5,095 nucleotides of DNA, taken from contig SLAN01000170.1 of assembly GCA_007126865.1 (NCBI GenBank), positions 1-5,095 of the forward strand, written 5' to 3'. The notes under the pieces are model-generated. The model did not search any database. It was not told the DNA's origin and saw only the letters and a list, made by a program, of their open reading frames with translations. The stretch comes from Spirochaetales bacterium (GTDB lineage: Bacteria > Spirochaetota > Spirochaetia > DSM-27196 > SKKC01). Position 1 is the first letter of the stretch; each line of letters starts with the position of its first letter. A program made the translations under genes and the position numbers. Shown piece by piece: positions 1 to 4,426 of the stretch.

Positions 1-1586
1 GGCTCTTCGGTCGCCGCTCGCTCCTCGATGACAAAGGTGTTGTAGTAGTACTCGAGGCTGTCGACGAGCGCCTGCCAGCTCGCCTCCACGATATTCTCGT
101 GTACGCCGACGGTATCCCAGGTGTGCGTGTGGTCGCTTGAGCTGATGAACACGCGGACTTTCGCACCGGTCTCCTTTTCGGGGTTCAGCACTCGAACGCG
201 ATAGTCGACGAGATGGATCTTCTCGAGCCACGGATGGTGGGGGCCGAGCGCGTCACGGAGCGCGTCGTCGAGCGTTTCCACCGGCCCGACGGCGACCGCC
301 GCACCCATGATCTCCTTGTTTTCGCTCGAGAGGAACATCCTCCCGACTGTCTTCGATTCTGCTTCGGCGGTCTTGTAGGTTTCGAGATGGTAGTTGCGCA
401 GGACTACCAGCGGCTCGTACTGTCCGATCACGCGGCGCATCAGCAGGTCAAAGCTCGCCTCGGCGGCCTCGTACTCGAATCCTTCCCGCTCCCGTGCCTT
501 CAGAGTGGACACGAGCTCCTCGACCTCCGGACTCTTCTTGGAGAAATCGCCGTACGGCTTGAGCTTGTCGACGATCGTCGAGCGGCCGGCGAGCTCACTG
601 AGCAGCACGCGGCGCTCGTTTCCGACCTTCGCGCTGTCGATGTGCTCCATGAGGCGGCCCTCCTTGGCGATTACGTCGGCGTGTTGGCCCGCCTTGTGGC
701 TGAACGCCGCAACACCGACGTACGGCTGGCGCTTGTCGGGGATGACGTTTGCCTTCTCTGCGACGAAGCGACTCAGGGGCGTGAGGTGCGACAGAGAGTC
801 GGCGCAGGTGCACTGTACACCCATCTTCAGGATGAGGTTGGGAACGACGGCACAGAGGTTCGCGTTTCCACAACGCTCACCCCACCCGTTGATCGTTCCC
901 TGAATGTGAACCGCTCCGTGCTCGACCGCAGCGAGGCTGTTCGCTACCGCGGTCCCGCAGTCGTTATGGAAGTGACCGCCGAGCGGGGCCATATGGTCGC
1001 CGGAGAGATAGTCGTACGCCCTGACTACGTTCGTCGGGAGCGTGCCGCCGTTTGTATCGCAGAGAACTACGCAGTCTGCACCGGCCTGGCTTGCGGCCTC
1101 GACGACGCGACGAGCGTACTCGGGGTCGTCGTGAAAGCCGTCGAAAAAGTGCTCGCAGTCGAAGAAGACCTGTCGCCCCTCCTGTACGAGGAAGTCAACC
1201 GAGTCGTAGATCATCTCCAGATTCTCTTCATAGGAGCATCGCAACACCTTATCGACGTGCGCCTTCCAGGTTTTCCCTACAATGATGACCGTCGGTGTCT
1301 CAGCTTCGACGAGCGCGCGAACGTGCGCATCCTCGCGCGCCTTGTGCCCGGGGCCACGCGTTGAGCCGAACGACACAATGCGAGCATTCATGAAGCGCTC
1401 GTTTCGACAGCGCCGGAAGAACTCCGCCTCTTTCTCGTTCGAGAGCGGAAAACCTCCCTCTATAAAGTCGAACCCCGCCTCGTCGAGGGCGTGCGCGATT
1501 GCGAGTTTGTCTTCGAGGGTGAAATTGATCTCCAGTCCCTGCATGCCGTCGCGAAGTGTCGTGTCGTAAATGTCCACCCGATCCAT
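1..1586 (-). CDS. cimA: Citramalate synthase (C-terminus cut by window edge)
   Basis: Condenses pyruvate with acetyl-CoA to (R)-citramalate, the first step of the threonine-independent route to 2-oxobutyrate and isoleucine, in the cytoplasm. The minus strand reads 528 codons from ATG 1586-1584 without a stop. The DmpG/HMGL-type TIM barrel opens with DTTLRDGMQG (residues 8-17; Arg12 and Asp13 expected catalytic and metal-binding), has the metal-binding HFH motif (His205, His207) and the signature GWGERCGNANL (234-244). A linker is followed by a LeuA-type C-terminal dimer/allosteric domain from about residue 390. The pattern fits the long CimA family (about 520-540 residues) better than LeuA, homocitrate synthase or the shorter methanogen-type CimA, so only a few residues should be missing. 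The start is set by AAGGAGGG nine bases upstream. It diverges from the plus-strand operon and is preceded by an apparent attenuator. The C-terminal domain is where isoleucine feedback acts in studied CimA proteins; that is family knowledge. Confidence 0.94.
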   Translation of the reverse strand, partial: MDRVDIYDTTLRDGMQGLEINFTLEDKLAIAHALDEAGFDFIEGGFPLSNEKEAEFFRRCRNERFMNARIVSFGSTRGPGHKAREDAHVRALVEAETPTVIIVGKTWKAHVDKVLRCSYEENLEMIYDSVDFLVQEGRQVFFDCEHFFDGFHDDPEYARRVVEAASQAGADCVVLCDTNGGTLPTNVVRAYDYLSGDHMAPLGGHFHNDCGTAVANSLAAVEHGAVHIQGTINGWGERCGNANLCAVVPNLILKMGVQCTCADSLSHLTPLSRFVAEKANVIPDKRQPYVGVAAFSHKAGQHADVIAKEGRLMEHIDSAKVGNERRVLLSELAGRSTIVDKLKPYGDFSKKSPEVEELVSTLKAREREGFEYEAAEASFDLLMRRVIGQYEPLVVLRNYHLETYKTAEAESKTVGRMFLSSENKEIMGAAVAVGPVETLDDALRDALGPHHPWLEKIHLVDYRVRVLNPEKETGAKVRVFISSSDHTHTWDTVGVHENIVEASWQALVDSLEYYYNTFVIEERAATEE

Positions 1587-1595
1587 GAGTCAGAT

Positions 1596-1603
1596 CCCTC
1601 CTT
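1596..1603 (-). promoter_or_regulatory. Strong ribosome binding site of cimA
   Basis: The minus strand reads AAGGAGGG, a near-complete match to the anti-Shine-Dalgarno, nine bases before ATG 1586. It fixes the cimA start. Its first two bases overlap the TAA stop of a nine-codon mini-frame made by the tandem repeat just upstream. Confidence 0.9.
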
Positions 1604-1637
1604 AACGTGTGCATGTCGACAACGTGTGCATGTCGAC
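1604..1637. repeat. Exact 17-bp tandem duplication in the cimA 5' UTR
   Basis: The plus strand reads AACGTGTGCATGTCGAC twice in a row (1604-1620 and 1621-1637) with no mismatch. It lies between the attenuator U-tract and the cimA Shine-Dalgarno, so it is transcribed only when the terminator is read through. Each copy holds GTCGAC and GCATG. On the minus strand it creates a short frame (ATG 1631, TAA 1604-1602) that ends on the Shine-Dalgarno. The function is unknown. It may be a recent slippage duplication or a binding site. Confidence 0.9.
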
Positions 1638-1642
1638 CGGCC

Positions 1643-1680
1643 AAAAAAAAGCCGTCTCCCCCGCGGGAAGACGGCTTTTT
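1643..1680 (-). terminator. Intrinsic terminator in the cimA leader (attenuator)
   Basis: In the minus-strand RNA, GCCGUCU (1675-1669) pairs perfectly with AGACGGC (1657-1651). The stem extends through U1668-G1658 and three G-C pairs (1667-1665 with 1659-1661) to a GCG loop, giving about 11 bp. Eight U's (1650-1643) follow directly. A run of five A's (1680-1676) precedes the stem, so the element could also terminate plus-strand RNA, but no plus-strand gene lies upstream. It sits 57 bases before the cimA ATG with no minus-strand gene upstream, so its likely role is premature termination of the cimA transcript. Confidence 0.88.
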
Positions 1681-1723
1681 CAAGGCTCGTGCACTCGGCC
1701 CCGAAACGCTACACTCCCCGCGA
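1661..1723 (-). promoter_or_regulatory. Antiterminator helix competing with the cimA terminator
   Basis: In the minus-strand RNA, UCGCGGGGAG (1723-1714) can pair with CUUCCCGCGG (1670-1661). This gives ten consecutive pairs: eight Watson-Crick and two G-U. The downstream arm takes six bases of the terminator's 5' arm (1670-1665), its GCG loop and the first base of its 3' arm (G1661), so the two structures exclude each other. The upstream arm ends two bases before the leader stop codon TAG 1711-1709, so a ribosome terminating there would cover it. The pairing is read from the sequence. Its use as a switch is inferred. Confidence 0.65.
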
Positions 1724-1792
1724 TCTGCCGCATTGCGGCAGAATAATAATGGAGCGCGCGTCGATTATGAGGCCGCGTGTAGCTTCAAGCAT
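1709..1792 (-). CDS. Isoleucine-rich leader peptide of cimA (putative)
   Basis: A 27-codon frame runs from ATG 1792-1790 to TAG 1711-1709. It begins MLEATRGLIIDARS, continues IIILPQ and ends GRSRGV. Five of 27 residues are Ile (ATA, ATC, then ATT ATT ATT at 1750-1742) and three are Leu (CTT, CTC, CTG). This suits a regulatory leader in front of an isoleucine-pathway gene. Stalling at the ATT run would leave the antiterminator arm (1723-1714) free, while reaching the stop codon would cover it and allow the terminator to form. The peptide itself is unlikely to have a cellular function. Weak points are the absence of a Shine-Dalgarno before the ATG and a TACAAT hexamer abutting it; a start site near 1801 would leave only about nine bases of 5' UTR. 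A chance frame is possible, but codon content, stop position, alternative hairpins and target gene all agree. Confidence 0.68.
   Translation of the reverse strand: MLEATRGLIIDARSIIILPQCGRSRGV
1725..1741 (-). promoter_or_regulatory. Perfect hairpin inside the leader frame, possible pause hairpin
   Basis: CTGCCGCAATGCGGCAG is a perfect inverted repeat: seven pairs (1741-1735 with 1731-1725) closing an AAU loop. It begins in the base right after the ATT ATT ATT run, so a ribosome stalled on those Ile codons would cover or melt it. In classical amino-acid attenuators the first leader hairpin pauses RNA polymerase until the ribosome catches up. That role here is inferred from position. No poly-U follows, so it is not a terminator. 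Confidence 0.6.
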
Positions 1793-1797
1793 ATTGT

Positions 1798-1828
1798 ACC
1801 GGGAGAGAGAATCGTACGGCTTCCCGGT
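1798..1828. repeat. 7-bp inverted repeat around the candidate cimA -10
   Basis: ACCGGGA (1798-1804) and TCCCGGT (1822-1828) are perfect inverted arms separated by 17 bases and centred at about 1813, on the candidate -10 of the cimA promoter. The arm centres are 24 bases apart. This could be a dimeric repressor site, but seven-base arms are short enough to arise by chance. Confidence 0.3.
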
Positions 1829-1837
1829 CTCTGTCAA
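1808..1837 (-). promoter_or_regulatory. Candidate promoter for the cimA leader transcript
   Basis: The minus strand has a perfect -35 hexamer TTGACA (1837-1832). Eighteen bases downstream is GATTCT (1813-1808), a poor -10 that keeps the A at position 2 and T at position 6. The expected start, about 1801, would include the leader ATG at 1792. A better -10 look-alike, TACAAT (1798-1793), is 33 bases from TTGACA and has no good -35 at 16-18 bases. Using it would start the RNA near 1786 and drop the leader ATG. The promoter choice is unresolved. Confidence 0.45.
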
Positions 1838-1843
1838 GGCGTA

Positions 1844-1871
1844 GCCCGAATCGGTGTAGACCGAATCGGGC
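1844..1871. promoter_or_regulatory. 28-bp near-perfect inverted repeat between divergent promoters
   Basis: GCCCGAATCGGT (1844-1855), GTAG, ACCGAATCGGGC (1860-1871) form 12-base arms with one central mismatch (11 of 12 pairs). Since each arm is itself almost palindromic, CCGAATCGG also occurs as a direct repeat at 1846 and 1861. It lies six bases upstream of the cimA-side TTGACA and 43 bases upstream of the plus-strand -35. There is no T-run after it in either direction, so a protein-binding operator is more likely than a terminator. No regulator is recognised. Confidence 0.5.
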
Positions 1872-1914
1872 GGGAATCACCGACTATGGATCGAGAGCGG
1901 CCGCCGTTCATTCG

Positions 1915-1943
1915 TTGACCCCTTCTTCTGTGACGCCTACTAT
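1915..1943 (+). promoter_or_regulatory. Sigma-70-like promoter of the plus-strand operon
   Basis: TTGACC (1915-1920) matches the -35 consensus in five of six bases. An ideal 17-base spacer leads to TACTAT (1938-1943), five of six for the -10. Transcription should begin near 1950-1951, only four or five bases before ATG 1955. It would therefore drive the unknown-function gene, pgeF and argS as one unit from a nearly leaderless mRNA, and it rules out GTG 1946 as the start if this promoter is the one used. Confidence 0.7.
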
Positions 1944-1954
1944 AAGTGCGGTAC

Positions 1955-3646
1955 ATGGCGGATTCCACGTTCGACCGACTGGTAGCAGAGCTTTCGGATA
2001 ACCAGCGGGAAGAAATGCTTGAACGGCTCAGTCAATCGATCTCGGGAAGTGCCGGGCAGCCGGCGGCAGTGCTCGAGGAGGGTGTCGAGGAGTACGACGG
2101 TTCGGGGTTACGCGAACGGATCACGGCGATGGGCCTTTTCGCTCGGCTATGGTTACTCCTGCGCGCGCTGTTCAGCGGGCAGGAACAGGAGGCGGTACTG
2201 GAGCACGACCTGCTCAACCAGATCGCCCGAAAGGTGGTCTCCAGCACTCCCGGCCTTATCGATGCGGGACGACGAGTGGTCCTACCGGCGATGTATCAGA
2301 AGCTGCGCGGTCTCGAGCAATCGACCCGCATCTGTTTCGAGACGATTGGACCGGTCACCTCCGCTAACCGCGGAGCGTTTCTCTCGCTCCTGCTCGAGAT
2401 CGAGAGTGAAGAGGTGCGCATGCGCATCGAAAGCGACATCGACCCCGAGCGCATCGTCGAGGAAGATCCGGGCATGAGTGACGCTGAGCTCAAGCGTCGG
2501 CTCGAGTCGAATCTGGAGGATATCCTCGACACCATGCCGGCAGCCGTGAGAGCTCGCATGTACACGAACGCCCGCTTTCTCGAAACGTTCAGGCGCCTCG
2601 GAACCTTCGACTTCGGTGGGCTTTTCGCGCTGTTTCACGCCAGTCACGGAACCGAGGTCGAGCCGTGTCCGATCGGCGATCTGCGGGAGCCGTTTGCACG
2701 CCTGACCGAGATCGCGGGCGGAATACGGCTTACCAGCGGCGATTCGATCGTAAGAGCGCTTTACGTGTTTATGAGACAGCAGCTTCAGCCGGAATCCGAG
2801 GAAACTCGCGAACGGGAGTTCGAGTTTCAGGTCGACAGGTTTGCCGACAACTATCGTACTATTCGGCGCTTTTTCGAAACCGTACCATTACTATCTCTGA
2901 CGAAACTGGCTACCGGCACAATTCACTACACTCCCGATATCGGACCGGGAGGCGAGGACTGGTTTGCGCGGCTGAAGCAATTCTGGAGCGAACGCATCGA
3001 TCGGGTGTTCCAGACATTCGCGTTTCGCAGGCGGCAGGATCTTCTGCTTGCCGAAGCGAGCGAGCTATGCCGGATGCGGGTGCTCCCGCTGCGCGATTAT
3101 CCGGGAGCGTCGATCGATGAGCGCGGTCGTTTCGGGTCGGTGCTCGCGATAATTGACGCGTTTCTGGGGCAACACTTCGCTCCGGTGATTCAGCCGCTTC
3201 TTCGGTCGCTGCAGGTCGCAGGCGATTTCTACAAGGAGTCGAACAAGCAGGAGTTCGACGGTGCGCTCAAACAGTTGCAGGAGCTGAGGCAGCGCATCGA
3301 GACGTTGAAAAGCGGTATTGCCCCCGATGGTCTGCTCGGTCGCAGAGTGGCAGCTGCCAGGGCAGGTGAGGGCGATCCGGCGCCGGTTATCCAGGAGGTT
3401 GATGATGTGGCGGCTTCGATCACGAGCGATACGGTGAACGCGCTGCGCAGCATTGCCATGGTGCTCAACGGCATCCTGTACGGGGAGGTCGGAGGAAAGT
3501 ACGACACACTCTCCAACCTCTCCAACATTCGCGGACGCGAGACCGATTCTTTTCTGCGATCGCTCGATCAGGCACTGAGCACAATCCGGAGTGCCGAACA
3601 GCTGATTGCCCGCGGGTACGATCTGGCCACCGTTCGGACGTTGTAG
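1955..3646 (+). CDS. Large protein of unknown function, DUF5312-like
   Basis: A 563-residue protein whose function I do not recognise. It opens STFDRLVAELSDNQREEMLERL, split here as STFDRLVAELSD and NQREEMLERL, which recalls the spirochaetal DUF5312 family; that match is from memory. The protein looks mostly alpha-helical. There is no signal peptide. One hydrophobic segment (about 57-74, GLFARLWLLLRALFSG) carries two arginines and looks amphipathic, so membrane attachment is possible but not clear. An acidic, charged region follows (about 148-190), then aromatic-rich helices (about 295-365) and a short coiled-coil-like stretch (about 432-452). I see no nucleotide-binding or catalytic motif. 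GTG 1946 is in frame and would add three residues, but it lies within or next to the -10 region, so ATG 1955 is chosen. No Shine-Dalgarno is visible. The stop TAG overlaps a GTG by one base; pgeF and argS follow closely, suggesting co-transcription. Confidence 0.9.
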   Translation: MADSTFDRLVAELSDNQREEMLERLSQSISGSAGQPAAVLEEGVEEYDGSGLRERITAMGLFARLWLLLRALFSGQEQEAVLEHDLLNQIARKVVSSTPGLIDAGRRVVLPAMYQKLRGLEQSTRICFETIGPVTSANRGAFLSLLLEIESEEVRMRIESDIDPERIVEEDPGMSDAELKRRLESNLEDILDTMPAAVRARMYTNARFLETFRRLGTFDFGGLFALFHASHGTEVEPCPIGDLREPFARLTEIAGGIRLTSGDSIVRALYVFMRQQLQPESEETREREFEFQVDRFADNYRTIRRFFETVPLLSLTKLATGTIHYTPDIGPGGEDWFARLKQFWSERIDRVFQTFAFRRRQDLLLAEASELCRMRVLPLRDYPGASIDERGRFGSVLAIIDAFLGQHFAPVIQPLLRSLQVAGDFYKESNKQEFDGALKQLQELRQRIETLKSGIAPDGLLGRRVAAARAGEGDPAPVIQEVDDVAASITSDTVNALRSIAMVLNGILYGEVGGKYDTLSNLSNIRGRETDSFLRSLDQALSTIRSAEQLIARGYDLATVRTL

Positions 3647-3663
3647 TGCGGGCAGACGGGACT

Positions 3664-3668
3664 GGAGG
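3664..3668 (+). promoter_or_regulatory. Ribosome binding site that decides the pgeF start
   Basis: GGAGG followed by CGAT closely matches the anti-Shine-Dalgarno complement GGAGGTGAT. It lies four bases before TTG 3673, in the pgeF frame. The other candidate, GTG 3646, overlaps the previous stop (TAGTG) and has only a weak GGA upstream. Confidence 0.6.
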
Positions 3669-3672
3669 CGAT

Positions 3673-4407
3673 TTGAACAGCAGTGTCATTGAGCTGCGAC
3701 AAACACCGGGCAGCGAGCTCTGGCTCGAGATCGACAGCGCGATCCCGTTCCGTATCAGCGCCGATTGCGCCGGCGACATGGGACCGTCGGGAGAGCCGGC
3801 CCCGCATCGCGAGAGAGTGCTGAAACAGTCGGGCTTCGATCCCGCCTGTGTGCTCGGCGTGAGGCAGACACATAGTACGACTCTCTGCGATCTGCGCTCC
3901 GGCCCGCCCGAGCCCGGCGGTGTCGAAGCAGACGGGATGATCTTCGACATCTCCCGATTTGCCGCGGGAGTCACGGTGGCCGACTGTATGCCTGTTCTGT
4001 TGATGGTGGACGGAAGCGTGGTCGCCGCACTGCTCCACAGCGGATGGAAGGGAACGGGGATCGTCGTGAATGCGGTCGATGAGCTGCGGAGTATCACCGG
4101 GGCGTCCGCCTCGTCGATTTCGGCGATTCTCGGACCGTGTATATGTGGATCGTGCTATGCGGTCCCCGCCGAGCGTGCCGAGCTGTTTCGCAGCCGGTTC
4201 GGGGTGGATGCCGGATGGCGCGACGGCGAGGGTGAGAGCTACATCGACCTGCGGGCGGCGAACTTGCGACTGCTCGAAGAGGCGGGCGTAGCTCGAGCGA
4301 CGGTAGTCCGCAATTGTACGGTGTGTGATCCTCGACTCGGAAGCTACAGAAGAGACGGTTCAGAGTTCCGGCGGATGCTTGCCGTTGCGGGGCCTTTCGG
4401 GGAATAA
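3673..4407 (+). CDS. pgeF: PgeF/YfiH family protein (laccase domain, DUF152)
   Basis: A 244-residue cytoplasmic metalloprotein of the YfiH/LACC1 family. It is annotated variously as polyphenol oxidase or peptidoglycan editing factor; characterised relatives act as purine nucleoside phosphorylases or adenosine deaminases. The core motifs are present in order (numbering from TTG 3673): QTHS with metal ligand His67, ADGMI, TVADCMPVLL with Cys105, LHSGWKGT with His122, LGPCICGSCY (153-162) and the C-terminal SYRRDG (224-229). The His67/Cys105/His122 triad expected to bind zinc is intact. Extra cysteines (Cys156, Cys158, Cys161, Cys215, Cys218) lie in the two regions that are cysteine-rich in this family. 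Length is normal. The N-terminus lacks the usual STR.GG segment seen in E. coli YfiH and has SADCAGDMGPSG instead. TTG 3673 is preferred for its GGAGG; GTG 3646 would give 253 residues and overlap the upstream stop. argS starts 19 bases after it. The true substrate is not clear from sequence. Confidence 0.92.
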   Translation: MNSSVIELRQTPGSELWLEIDSAIPFRISADCAGDMGPSGEPAPHRERVLKQSGFDPACVLGVRQTHSTTLCDLRSGPPEPGGVEADGMIFDISRFAAGVTVADCMPVLLMVDGSVVAALLHSGWKGTGIVVNAVDELRSITGASASSISAILGPCICGSCYAVPAERAELFRSRFGVDAGWRDGEGESYIDLRAANLRLLEEAGVARATVVRNCTVCDPRLGSYRRDGSEFRRMLAVAGPFGE

Positions 4408-4426
4408 TCACGCCTCGAAACCGCTT

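Noticed and set aside
213..1364. A 383-codon plus-strand open frame opposite cimA
   Set aside because: It mirrors the GC-rich codons of cimA, which has full-length family motifs on the other strand. The plus-strand translation has no recognisable domain and no convincing ribosome binding site.
1646..1680. Hairpin as a bidirectional terminator shared by two convergent genes
   Set aside because: The flanking genes diverge, so no plus-strand gene ends here. The longer U-tract is on the minus strand, pointing into cimA.
1641..1800. T-box riboswitch controlling cimA
   Set aside because: A leader terminator before an amino-acid gene suggests a T-box, but I find no AGGGUGGNACCGCG-type T-box sequence and no Stem I hallmarks. 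The Ile-codon frame explains the terminator better.
1607..1918. Plus-strand open frames across the intergenic region (also 1491-1844)
   Set aside because: They read through the terminator hairpin, the repeats and the promoters, and their products are low-quality Arg/Pro/Ser-rich sequence. These look like chance frames.
2032..2647. Minus-strand frames within the DUF5312-like gene, at 2032-2247 and 2282-2647
   Set aside because: They are short antisense frames with no motifs or start signals, opposite a continuous 563-codon gene with its own promoter.
4385..4408. Internal promoter for argS (TTGCGG ... AATAAT)
   Set aside because: The spacer is only 12 bases and no suitable -35 occurs 16-18 bases upstream of AATAAT, so a separate argS promoter is not supported.
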